DNA of 64,000 bases from Muscardinus avellanarius. Lineage: Eukaryota; Chordata; Mammalia; Rodentia; Gliridae. The notes under the pieces were generated by a model that searched no databases, was not told the origin of the DNA, and saw only the letters and a program-made list of their open reading frames with translations. The stretch lies in NCBI GenBank assembly GCA_963383645.1, contig OY726576.1, positions 13,798,659 through 13,862,658 on the forward strand, given 5' to 3'. The translations under genes and the position numbers were made by a program. Of the stretch, positions 54,991 through 64,000 are shown piece by piece; position 1 is the stretch's first letter; each line of letters begins with the position of its first letter.

Positions 54991-55136
54991 TTTGTCAGTT
55001 TGCAACATCACAGTGTATACCTACACAAACTATATGATTTACTGTCATGGGACCACCTGCATAGATGTGGTGAATGACCATATATCCCCAATAGGTAGTT
55101 TCTGTCTTATTTCCCTTTTTGTTTGTCAGTCTGTTT

Positions 55137-55212
55137 TCAGTGTTGGGGATCAAATCTGAGTTCTCACACTGCTAGTCGAGTGCCCTTCCACTGAGCTATA
55201 TGTCCTCGCCAT
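55137..55212 (-). repeat. ID-like SINE monomer
   Basis: CAGTGTTGGGGATCAAATC, CACTGCTAGTCGAGTGCCC, CCACTGAGCTATATGTCC. Confidence 0.75.
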
Positions 55213-55267
55213 GATGATTTCTATCTTATTGATTATAAGACAAGAATATAAAAATGATGCAAGCGAG

Positions 55268-55465
55268 CCTGGCGTGGTGGCGCACGCTTGTAATCCCAGC
55301 ATTCGGGAGGCTGAGACCAGAGGATCGCGGTTCGCGGACAGCCTCGGCTACTTAATGAGGCCCTCTGCAACTCAGTGAGACCTTGTTTCAAAATATAGAA
55401 TAAAAAATAGGGCAGGGGGTGTAGCTCGGAGGTCGAATGCCCCTGGGTTCCATCCCCAGACCCAC

Positions 55466-55500
<35 letters not shown>
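55268..55500 (+). repeat. Near-consensus type B B1-dID
   Basis: GGCGTGGTGGCGCACGC, GCATTCGGGAGGCTGAGACC, GGTTCGCGGACAGCCTCGG, GGGCAGGGGGTGTAGCTCGG; tail A17 followed by GAAAA repeats. Confidence 0.92.
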
Positions 55501-55501
<1 letters not shown>

Positions 55502-56055
55502 GAAAGAAGCAAGCTGGTTAGAAATAGAAGCTGGAAAAGCCCTCATAATCCAACTTAGAGTTAGTGATGCTTTTTTTTAATGTTCACAATTTCGTTGACA
55601 CTACCTTTAAAAAATGAAGTTGAGTTCCTCTGTAATACAGGCCAGACTTAGTGACTCTCTCTAACAAATACAATGTGGTGATATTATACTGTGACCTGAG
55701 GTAAGGTCATACAAAGAATAGCTTCTACCTGTCTTTCTTTTCATTTCCTTCCCCCATTCCTCTCTCTGGGGGAAGCCAGCCACCAGCCCTTGAGAGCACT
55801 CTAACAGCCTGCGGAGAGGTGGGGAGGAACCGAGGTTTCCACCAAGAGTAGAAACAACTTGTCAGACATGTGCATGAAGCAACTTGGAAGTGGTCCCTCC
55901 AGCCCCCGCCGAGCCTTGGATGAGGCCCGCCCTGGCCAACATCTTGATGACCTCATGAGAGACCCTGAGTCAGAATCACTTAGCCAAGCTGCCCATGAAC
56001 TGACTGGTAGAAACCGTGAGGATAATAAGTTCTTGCTGCTGTAAACCACTACATA

Positions 56056-56458
56056 TTTTTTTCTTGGTACTAGGGATTGAACCCAGGGATATTCTACCTC
56101 CAAGCTACACTCCTAGCCCTAGTTTTTATTCTTTATTTTGGTGGTACTAGGGGTGAAACCCAGAGGCTTTCTACCTCTGGGCTATACTCCCAGACCTTTT
56201 TTTTTTTTTTTAATTTGGAAACAGGGTCTCACTAAGTAGCTGAGGCTGGCTTCGAACCGAGCGATCCTCCTGTCTCAGCTTCCCAAGCGCAGGGATTACA
56301 AGCATGTGCCACCACACCCAGCTTATTCTTTATTTTGAAACAAGGTCTTACTAAGTTGCAAAGGGCCTCACTAAGTAGCTGAGGCTGGCTGCAAACCAGG
56401 ATCCTCCTGTCTCAGCCTCCCAAGTACTAGGATTACAAACATGTGCCATCACGGCCGT
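56056..56458 (-). repeat. Older B1-dID split by type C copy, perfect 15-bp TSD
   Basis: Host right half 56063-56140, guest 56141-56322, host left half 56338-56458. TTATTCTTTATTTTG, the host linker, is duplicated at 56126-56140 and 56323-56337. Confidence 0.92.
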
Positions 56459-56459
56459 C

Positions 56460-56584
56460 CTTTTCAAAAATTTTTATTTTGAACAGGATCTCTCTAAATT
56501 GCTGAGGCTGGCCACGAACCTGTGATCTTTCTGTCTCAGCCTCTCAAGTACTGGGGTTACAGGCATTTGCCCCCATGCCCAACT
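56460..56584 (-). repeat. Left-half SINE
   Basis: TTATTTTGAACAGGATCTC to CCCCCATGCCCAACT. Confidence 0.75.
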
Positions 56585-57680
56585 AACCATTTTGATTTGT
56601 TAGAGAATTAATACAGGCAACAAGAATTTGGAAGTTCCTCTATCCACACCCTAACACCCTGACAGGAGATATTACCACGGAGACAATATGGCAAACCCCA
56701 TGAGACATTTCCATTCCCTCATTCTGGCTTTGGCTCACAGAAAATCCACCCCCTCTACAGGATGACCCCATCAAAGTCCAGTGACCTAGTGCCATGGAAG
56801 CCCTGTTCCTGGTGCCTGCTGGAGGCCCAGCGACAGTGCTGCTGGAGCTGTGATCAAGGTCTTTGCCGCCTGCACAAACGTCCCCATCGAACGTTGCTGC
56901 CAATGCCATTGGCACCAACTCCCAGTATCTGAGAAGCCGCTGGCAACAACGCAGCCTTCATTGCAGCAAAGCGGCTCCGCTTTCCATTGTGCCGTGACTG
57001 TGGCAGGAGTCCCAACATGGGGGAGGGGCGCAGTTGACCCTGTTTGCAGTGTCTGACCAAAGCCTGGCCTGTGACTAGAGGTGTGGCCCAGATTGCAGAA
57101 GTCAGATCGGCATATCAAAAATGGCTCAAAGAACAGGGCGAGATTAGCTATGAACCCAAGCAAGCCCGGGCCAAGGGCACTGAGTGTCCAGAGAGGGCAG
57201 CAAGAAAGCAGACCTGCAGGCGGTCTGTGAGTCCAGTCGCTGGCTTGGGCCGCTTTAGCCTGTGCCTTTCATACACACTTCAAGGGAAACACAGTTTTAG
57301 TTGCTGTTGTTGTTGTAGTAACAGAGCTGGCAGGGCTCAGGTTCCTCCATCCATCTCATGCTGGCATGGAAGCTTGGACAGTTTTATGTTAGCTTGGGTT
57401 CCTTCAGAAGAAGGCCTGATGTGATCCCAGGAAGTGGGAATGGAGTTGGCCAGGGAAGGCGGTCTACCCAGGGTGTGATAACAAGCTGGTTACTGCTTGA
57501 GCAATAAAAGCTTGATTCCATGAGGGAAACTCTGGGAAATGAGGTAGGTCTCAGAGTAGAGATGGGGTTGGAGGATTTGGGGTCCAGTTGTCCCGTGGTG
57601 TCCATGGGGACTTGGTTGTGCGACCCCTCCCCAAAATACCAAAACCGGTGGCTGTGCAAGTCCTTTGTATACACAGTCAT

Positions 57681-57961
57681 AGAACACGCCTTCCGCCGGG
57701 CGTGGTGGCACACGCTTGTAATCTCTGCACTTGGGAGTCGGAGGCAGGAGGATTGCACAGGTTCAAAGCCAGCCTCACTAGCTTAAGAGACCCTGTTTCC
57801 AAAATATAAAAAATAGGTCTGAGAGAGACCCGGAGGTAGAAGGGTTCCATCCCCAGTACCACCAAAAAAAAAAAAAAAAGAAGAAGAAGAAGAAGAAGAA
57901 GAAGAAGAAGAAGAAGAAGAGGAGGAGGAGGAAGAAGAAGAAGAAGAAGAACACGCCTTCC
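57681..57961 (+). repeat. Type A B1-dID with (GAA)n(GAG)n tail and perfect 14-bp TSD
   Basis: AGAACACGCCTTCC at 57681-57694 and 57948-57961. The tail after A16 is GAA repeats with a GAG block (about 57880-57950). Confidence 0.93.
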
Positions 57962-58083
57962 AGCAGCCCAGCTGCCCTTGCTTGGACCTCTGATTTCCTC
58001 TCGGGTCATGATGGACCCCCTCCTGTTTCTTGCCCCTAGGAGCTCCTGCACCTATGCCGGCTCCTACAAATAAAAAGAGTGCA

Positions 58084-58438
58084 AGCCAGGTGTGCTTGTG
58101 CACACTTGTAGTCCCCGCGCTCGGGAGGCGGAGACAGGAGGATCACGCAGGTTCGAAGCCAGCCTCACTGGCTTAAGAGACCCTGTGTCCAAATAAAAAA
58201 TTATAAAAATAGGTCTGGGAGTGTAGCCTGGAGGTAGAAGGGTTTCCAGAAACCCCAGTACCACCAAAAAGAAGAAGAAGAAGAAGAAGAAGAAGAAGAA
58301 GAAGAAGAAGAAGAAGAAGAAGGAGGAGGAGGAGGAGGAGGAGGAGGAGGAGGAGGAGGAGGAGGAGGAGGAAGAGGAGGAGGAGGAGGAGGAGGAAGAG
58401 GAGGAGGAGGAGAAGAAGGAGGAGGAGGAGAAGAAGAA
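58084..58438 (+). repeat. Type A B1-dID with a 170-bp purine tail
   Basis: Body 58084-58267; tail (GAA)n then (GGA)n with GAA interruptions, 58268-58438, purine only. Near TSD GAGTGCAA / GAATGCAA. Confidence 0.92.
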
Positions 58439-58443
58439 TGCAA

Positions 58444-58660
58444 ACTGGGCATGGCGGGCACACTTGTAATCCCAGAGTTTGGGAGGCGGAGACAGGAGAA
58501 CCACAAGTTCTTAGCCAGCCTCGGCCACTAGTGAGACCCTCCACAATTTAGTGAGACCCTGTTTCAAAATAAAGACTAAAATAAGGCTGGGGGTGCAGCT
58601 CAGTGGTAGAGCACTTGTCTAGTGTCCCCAGGCTCTGGGTTCAATTTTCAGCACTGCAGG
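58444..58660 (+). repeat. Composite of B1-type left half and a full-length ID unit
   Basis: Left half as in older dimers, but the right half reads GGGGGTGCAGCTCAGTGGTA, GAGCACTTGTCTAGTGTCC and CTGGGTTCAATTTTCAGCAC, i.e. it keeps the tRNA anticodon region that other right halves lack. Confidence 0.75.
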
Positions 58661-59304
58661 GGCAGGAGGGAAGCAAGGTATGCTAATTCACCTGTAATAA
58701 GCAGAGTGATATATGCAAGCCTTTCATCCTTTTGTATGAAACATTGACTTGTTTTACTTTTCCTATGAAATATGTGAAGGAACAAAAGCCTTTGGCTTGA
58801 AAAATAAAACAAAATAAATTGGCATAGTATTTGCATATAACCCATGCACATCCTCCTACACACTCTAAGTCTTCTCTAGAGTGCTTATAATATCCAATAC
58901 AATGCAAATGTTATGCAAATAGTTATGCTATATTATTCAGAGACTAATGACAAGAAAGAAGTCTGTACACGTTCAGTACAGATGCTATTTATTTTTTCTG
59001 AATGTTTTGGATCCACATTTTGTCAAATCTGCGAATGTAGAACCTGTGGATATATACGATTTACTGTAATTATACATGCTATTATTAAAGCAAGAGGATT
59101 TTTATACTCAGTTTTTCTGTTGCTGTGACGGGGGCAGTGGGCTCGACCTAGGACAGATATAGTTCTTGAGGCCACGCCCCACTTTGCTACATCATCTAAC
59201 ACATGAGGTTTGGGGTGACATTCCCTTTCCAAACAGTAACAAGAATGTTAATGACTGAGAAGGCCAATGCAGAGATTAGGATCCTGGTTGATTCATCTTT
59301 TCTT

Positions 59305-59667
59305 TAAGATTCGGGGTCTCACTGTGTTTACCAGGTGGGCCCCAACTCCTGGGTATAGACAATCCTTCTGCCTCAGCTTCCTGAGTATCCGGGATTGCAG
59401 ACACATGCCACCATGCCCAGCTTCTGACTGATCAATCTTTGTGTGTGTGTGGCTTTGAGGACTGAACCCAGGGGCATTCTACCTCTGAGCTACACCCTCA
59501 GCCCTAAACTTTTTTAATTTTTATTTTTGAAATAGGGTCTCCCTAGCTTGCTGAGAGTCACTATTTGCTGAGGCTATCCTCAAACCTACAATCCTCCTGT
59601 CTCAGCCTCTCAAGTACTGGGATTGCAAGCGTGCACCACCACACCCAGCTCTGACCGATCAATCTTT
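59305..59667 (-). repeat. Left-half SINE and a B1-dID with 16-bp TSD (one mismatch)
   Basis: 59305-59424 left half. 59440-59651 full copy flanked by CTGACTGATCAATCTTT and CTGACCGATCAATCTTT. Confidence 0.85.
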
Positions 59668-59844
59668 TACTTGTTTATTGGCCATTTATTCTCTCCTCTA
59701 TGAACTGTACCTTTATCCTCGGCCCATTCTCTATTGAGTTGCTTATCTTTTATTTATTTACAGAAATTACATATATTCAGATACTAATTCTTTCTTCATT
59801 GTATGTGTGACAAATACAATTTTCAGACTGAAGTACATTTCCTG

Positions 59845-60271
59845 TGTTTGTGGTGTTGGAGATAGAACCCAGGGATGTTCTCTCTCCAAGCTACACCCCC
59901 AGCCTTATTTTAAAATTTTTAAATTAAAATTTTTTTTTGCAATACTGGGGATTGAACTCAGGGGCATTCCACTTCTGAGCTACACCCTTAGCTTATTGTT
60001 CTTTATTTTGAAACAGGGTCTCACTAAGTTGCAGAGGGCCCCACTAAGTAGCTGAGGCTGGCTGCAAACCTGCAATCCTACTGTCTCAGCCTCCCAAGTA
60101 CAGGGATTACTAGCATGCGCCACCACTCCTGGCTAAATTTTTATTTTGAAACGGAGTCTCACTAGGTTGATGAGAATCTTACTACTTGCTGAAGCTGTCC
60201 TCAAACCTGTGATCCTCCTGTCTCAGTCTCCCAGGTACTAGGATTACAAGCGTGCACCATCATACCCAGCA
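59845..60271 (-). repeat. Older B1-dID split by another
   Basis: Host right half 59845-59920, guest 59933-60135, host left half 60136-60271 (TTACTACTTGCTGAAGC type). Confidence 0.82.
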
Positions 60272-60856
60272 CTAGTCATTTTTAAACTTAAAGCCACCTG
60301 GAAATCACTTACATAATGATGCAATATAGGACTCCAATATTTAATTTTTATCACAGGAGATGTCAAACACACAAAAGTAGAGAGAAGACTACAATGAACT
60401 CAACACTTAGCTTCAATAATTAAATGAATTTCAGGAACTTGAATGAATTTTGGAACTGCAGTAAACTCTTACTTTCTCGCACAGTGTCTTTGGGAAGAAT
60501 GTCTGGGCCAGTTCTGTGGATTGGGGTGGCCTAGGCAAGTGGTTCTGGCCCAGGTAGTTCGTGAGGCTGCGGTCCAGTTGTTGGCCTGAGCTGCAGCGAC
60601 TTGAAGCCCTCCATGGAGCTAAGGGTCTGTTCCATAACAGCTTTCATCGACAGCTGGTGAGCTATGGGTGGGAGGCATCGGTTTCATTCCATCTGGACCT
60701 CCCTATTGAGTTGCTGAAGTGTCCTTCCCAGAGCAAACCTGAGCAGGCTGGGAATGGTAAAACTCTCCAGACCACCTCTGCCATGTAGGATTCACTAGAA
60801 GTGAGCCAAGAGTCACCATTCTCAAGGGGAAGGGTGTTGGGCACCACCTCCGTTTC

Positions 60857-61418
60857 CTTTTCTTTTTCTTTTTCTTTCTCTTTTTCTTTCTCTTGGTGGT
60901 ACTAGAGATTGAACCTAGGGGCATTCTACCTCTGAGCTACACTTCTAGCCCTTACTCTCTTTCTTGCTTTCTTGCTTTCTTTCCTTATTTATTTTTGCGG
61001 TACTGGGGATGGAATCAAGGGGCATTCTACCTCTGAGCTACACCCCCAGCCCTATTTTTAATTTTTTATTTTGAAACAGGGTCTCATTGAGTTGCAAAGG
61101 GCCTCACTAAGTAGAAGCTGAAGCTCTCCACAAACCTCAATCCTCCTGTCTCAGCCTCCCGAATGCTGGGATTGCAAGCGTGCACCACCACGTCCGGTGT
61201 CTCTAGCCCTTTTTTATTTTTTATTTTTGTGGAACTGGCGATTGAACCCAAGGGCATTCTACCTCCAAGTTACACCTCTAGTCCTTTTTTTTTACTCTTT
61301 ATTTTGAAATAGGATCTCACTAAGTTGCAGAGGGCCTCACAAGTTGCTGAGGCTTGCCGGGAACTCACGATCCTCCTGTCTCAGTCTCCCAAGTACTGGG
61401 ATTACAAGTTCCCACCGC
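60857..61418 (-). repeat. Minus B1-dID cluster with CT-rich tails
   Basis: T/C tract 60857-60895; right half 60895-60950; guest 60986-61200; further right half and left half 61215-61418. Confidence 0.78.
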
Positions 61419-61609
61419 TTGAAGAGAGGAATGTCAACAAGCTAGTAGACATTTTTTAAACCGGGTAAAACATAGCCAGTCTTGTTACACCTGTGTCTCC
61501 TTCCACTCTCCTCTACCAACTGTATTATTTTGAAGAAAATTCCAGACTTCATATCATTTTGGTAAATACTTCACTCTGATTTTCCAAGATAAGAGCTCTT
61601 GGTTTGTTT

Positions 61610-61690
61610 TGGTTTTAGTGCTAAGAATTCAACCCAGGGCCTTGCTTACACAAAACACACACTCTACCACTGAGCTACATCCCAGCCCCA
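61610..61690 (-). repeat. ID-like SINE monomer
   Basis: AGTGCTAAGAATTCAACCC, CAGGGCCTTGCTTACACA, CTACCACTGAGCTACATCCC. Confidence 0.8.
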
Positions 61691-61767
61691 TTTAACATTG
61701 ACTGAGATACTTTGATCAATGAGGGATGAAAACCCCTCTGTTTCCCTCTTTTTCCCTCAGAGCAATA

Positions 61768-61770
<3 letters not shown>

Positions 61771-61819
<49 letters not shown>

Positions 61820-62036
61820 CTACCTCCAACCTACACTCCCAGCCCTATTTTTTTTTTTTTTTTTGGTGGTACTGGGGATGGAGCCCTTCTACCTCTGGGC
61901 TACACTCCCAGACCTATTTTATATTTTATTTGGAAACAGGGTCTCTTAAGCCAGCGAGGCTGTCTTCGAACCTGTGCGATACTCCTGTCTCTGCCTCCCA
62001 AGCACGGGGATTACAATTGTGCACCACCACACCCAG
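61771..62036 (-). repeat. (GT)n, right-half remnant and type A guest
   Basis: (GT)24 at 61771-61818 has replaced the 3' end of a host right half (CTACCTCCAACCTACACTCC). Type A/C guest 61850-62036. Confidence 0.82.
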
Positions 62037-62612
62037 CCCAGCCCTATTTTTTAGCTATACTCCCAACTCAAATTTTTATTCTTTATTTTAAAACAGGGTC
62101 TTAGCCGGGTGTGGTGCGCACGCTTGTAATCCCCGCGCTTGGGAGGCAGAGACAGGAGGATCGCGCAGGTTCGAAGCCAGCCGCGCGTGCGCTGGTTTAG
62201 GAGACCCTGTTTCCAAATAAAAATGTAAAAAGAGGTCTGGGAGTGTAGCCCGGAGGTAGAAGGGCTTCTAGGAACCCCAGTACCACCAAAAAAAAAAAAA
62301 AAAAAAAAAAAAAACACAGGGTCTTAGCCGGGCGTGGTGCGCACGCTTGTAATCCCCGCACTTGGGAGGCGGAGACAGGAGGATCGCGCAGGTTCGTAGT
62401 CAGCTTCTCTGGCTTAAGAGACTCTGTTTCCAAATAAATAAAAAAAGGTCTTGGAGTGTAGCCCGGAGGGAGAAGGGCTTCTAGGAACCCGAGTACCACC
62501 CAAAAAAATAATAAAAATAAAACAGGGTCTTACTAAGTTATGGAGGGCCTAAGTAGCTGAGGCTGGCCTCCTGTCTTAGTCTCCCAAGTACAAGTGTGTG
62601 CCACCACACCCG
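62037..62612 (-). repeat. Minus B1-dID host carrying two plus type A copies at one site
   Basis: Host pieces 62037-62103 and 62533-62612. Plus copies 62104-62315 and 62327-62521. ACAGGGTCTTA occurs at 62093-62103, 62316-62326 and 62522-62532. Confidence 0.88.
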
Positions 62613-62654
62613 AGTCCTCAGAGCAACAGTTCTAAGACGCAGTATATGTACCTT

Positions 62655-62696
62655 TTCTTTTCTTCTTCCTCTTCCTCCTTCTCCTTCTCCTTCTTC

Positions 62697-62731
<35 letters not shown>

Positions 62732-62946
62732 TGTGTGTGCGTGTGCGGTACTGGGGATTGAACCCAGGGACATTCTGTCTCTGAGCTACACACCCAGCCA
62801 TATTTTTGTATCCTTTATTTTGAAACAGGGTCTCACTGAGTTTCACAGGGCCTCACTAAGTAGCTGAGGCTGGCCACAAACCACGATCCTCCTGTCTCAG
62901 CCTCCCGAATGCTGGGATTACAAGCATGCGCCACCAGGCCTGGCTA
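62655..62946 (-). repeat. B1-dID with pyrimidine and (GT)n tail
   Basis: CTTCCT/CTTCTC tract 62655-62700, T20, (GT)n 62719-62748, then GCGGTACTGGGGATTGAACC to CCACCAGGCCTGGC. Confidence 0.85.
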
Positions 62947-63297
62947 TCTGCACTTTTTCAAAAGGTCCTTTGGGATTAAGATCAGCCTTCCTAGTGACTG
63001 TGTTGACTTTCCCGGTTTCCCTGTTTTGGTCACTGACCCTCACTCCTGTTCTCCAGCGCAAGCTCGTAGGCAAAGTCTTCACACAGCCTTTGTGTTGCAT
63101 TATACTTTCTGGAGAACCCAGGCTAAGACACAGTTATTGCCAAATTAGGTCGATACTTAGAATTCGATTCATCTGTCTGTTAAGTGGGTAAGTTTAATTT
63201 AAAAAGAGATGACATAAAAATTTTAATACAATTCCTCAGTCACACTAGGTCACATTTCAGGTGCTCAGTAGCCACGCTGGCTACTGTGTAGAACAAT

Positions 63298-63537
63298 ATA
63301 AATAAACACCTTTTTTTTTTTATGGGTCTAGGGGTGGGACCCAGGGGCATTGGACCTCCAAGCTATACCCCAACCCTATTTTTTATTCTTTATTTTGAAA
63401 CAGGGTCTCACTGAGTTGCGGCGGCCCTCACTAAGTAGCTGACGCTGGTCATGAAGCATGATCCTCCTGTCTCAGCCTCCTGAATTATAGGATTACACGC
63501 ATGCACCGCCACGCCCAGCTCAAATACACACCATTTT
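63298..63537 (-). repeat. B1-dID, full, imperfect TSD
   Basis: AAATAAACACCTTTT before, AAATACACACCATTTT after; body GGGTCTAGGGGTGGGACCC to CCGCCACGCCCAGC. Confidence 0.83.
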
Positions 63538-63782
63538 TATCAGCACAGAAAATTATACTCTAATTGGCTTAGAGCCATAATTTCATTTTAATTCCAGTAT
63601 TTATAGTTTCTGGAATTTTGTTCTAATTCTATAATCCTTTATACACTTAATAGCTTGAATTATTCTTATAAAGAATAACATTTCACTGTCAGCTATTTAG
63701 TTACACTGAAATATGGTTTATACCAGAAAAACATGATACATGCTTATTTGCCTTTACTTAATAGCATTCAAAATAATAAAGG

Positions 63783-64000
63783 AAGCTGGGCATGGCGGAG
63801 CACACTTGTAATCCCAGTTCTTGAGAGGCTGACACAGGAGGATCACAGGTTTGCGGCCAGCCTCAGCTACTTAGTGAGGCCCTCTACAATTTAATAAGAG
63901 CCTGTTTAAAAATAAAGGATGCCGGGCGTGGTGGCGCACGCTTGTAATCCCAGCATTCGGGAGGCTGAGACCTGGAGGATCGCAGTTCGCGGATAGCCTC
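63783..64000 (+). repeat. Older left half split by a type B copy (cut by window end)
   Basis: Host left half 63783-63918 ends AAAAATAAAGGAT; type B copy starts at 63919 (GCCGGGCGTGGTGGCGCAC, CATTCGGGAGGCTGAGACC). Confidence 0.85.

Larger units (their letters stand above)
55618..56614 (+). mobile_element. MLT1-type LTR, interrupted by SINEs
   Basis: CCAGACTTAGTGACTCTC, TCTGGGGGAAGCCAGCCACC, TGCGGAGAGGTGGGGAGG, CATGAGAGACCCTGAGTCAG and GGATAATAAGTTC match the MLT1 LTR in order. SINEs fill 56056-56584 and the LTR end resumes near TTGTTAGAGAATTAATACAG at 56596-56615. It contains an open frame with no coding meaning. Confidence 0.8.
45420..64000. other. Sequence upstream of ATRN, no gene recognised
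   Basis: Repeats are listed separately. Stretches over 300 bp with nothing assignable: 45420-45838, 47553-48040, 49139-49607, 51861-52261, 54282-54778, 56615-57680, 58661-59300, 60272-60856, 62947-63297. In human and mouse the neighbour on this side is a divergently transcribed gene some distance away (established synteny); no exon of it is recognisable here. Confidence 0.7.

Noticed and set aside
55859..56044. Open frame MSDMCMKQLGSGPSSPRRAL on the + strand
   Set aside because: It coincides with the MLT1 LTR, and its bases follow that repeat's consensus, so it is not a gene.
1..64000. CRISPR-like arrays or bacterial-type systems
   Set aside because: Regularly repeated units are dispersed SINEs with A-tails and TSDs in a vertebrate gene context; there are no direct-repeat/spacer arrays.

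Overview
The window is mammalian nuclear DNA. It carries the first six coding exons of attractin (ATRN) on the minus strand, embedded in a very dense field of SINEs. I recognise the gene from its protein: an N-terminal Ala-rich, poly-Leu signal region, an EGF module, a CUB domain, two further EGF-like modules and the first part of the kelch propeller, with splice sites and phases that join without a break. The SINEs are dimers with a 7SL/B1-like left half and a tRNA-Ala/ID-like right half. That is the architecture of rodent B1-dID elements, so the source is most likely a rodent of the squirrel/dormouse side of the tree (Sciuridae, Gliridae, Aplodontiidae) or a beaver. I cannot resolve the family from this window.

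Layout. 1-6247 is intron 6 (partial). Exon 6 is 6248-6416, exon 5 7492-7697, exon 4 9837-9965, exon 3 11798-11911, exon 2 14125-14208 and exon 1 44605-45011; intron 1 is about 30.4 kb. Exon 1 lies in a CpG island (about 44480-45420) that holds the TATA-less promoter. From 45420 to 64000 is sequence upstream of ATRN in which I find no convincing gene. It holds SINEs, an MLT1-type LTR, a MaLR-like LTR, a recent solo LTR, L1 3'-end remnants and long microsatellites. The six exons encode about 370 N-terminal residues of a long protein; the rest of the gene lies beyond position 1.

Terms used below. 'Left half' is the 7SL/B1-like monomer (GGCGTGGTGGCGCACGC start). 'Right half' is the ID-like monomer (starting near GGGCTGGGGGTGTAGCTC and ending CCCCAGTACC). 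'Linker' is the A-rich stretch between them (AAAATAAAGAATAAAAAAT). Type A is a GC-rich young form (CCCCGCGCTTGGGAGGCGG, GGTTCGAAGCC, GCTGGCTTAAGAGACCC, right half ending GGGCTTCCAGGAACCCCAG). Type B has GCATTCGGGAGGCTGAGACC, GGTTCGCGGACAGCC and a right half with GGGCAGGGGGTGTAGCTCGG. Type C is intermediate (CAGCTACTTAGTGAGGCTCT with GGTCTGGGAGTATAGCC). Everything else is older. '+' means the A-tail is at the high-coordinate end.

The most distinctive thing here is how the SINEs are arranged. New copies have repeatedly landed in the A-rich linker of older ones, almost always in the same orientation. This splits hosts into left and right halves that pair up like brackets, up to three levels deep. 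At two places the same target site appears to have been used twice, leaving three copies of one target-site duplication. I found no evidence of an undescribed enzyme, defence or RNA system. SINE boundaries are read by eye and are good to about 5-10 bases unless a target-site duplication (TSD) fixes them.
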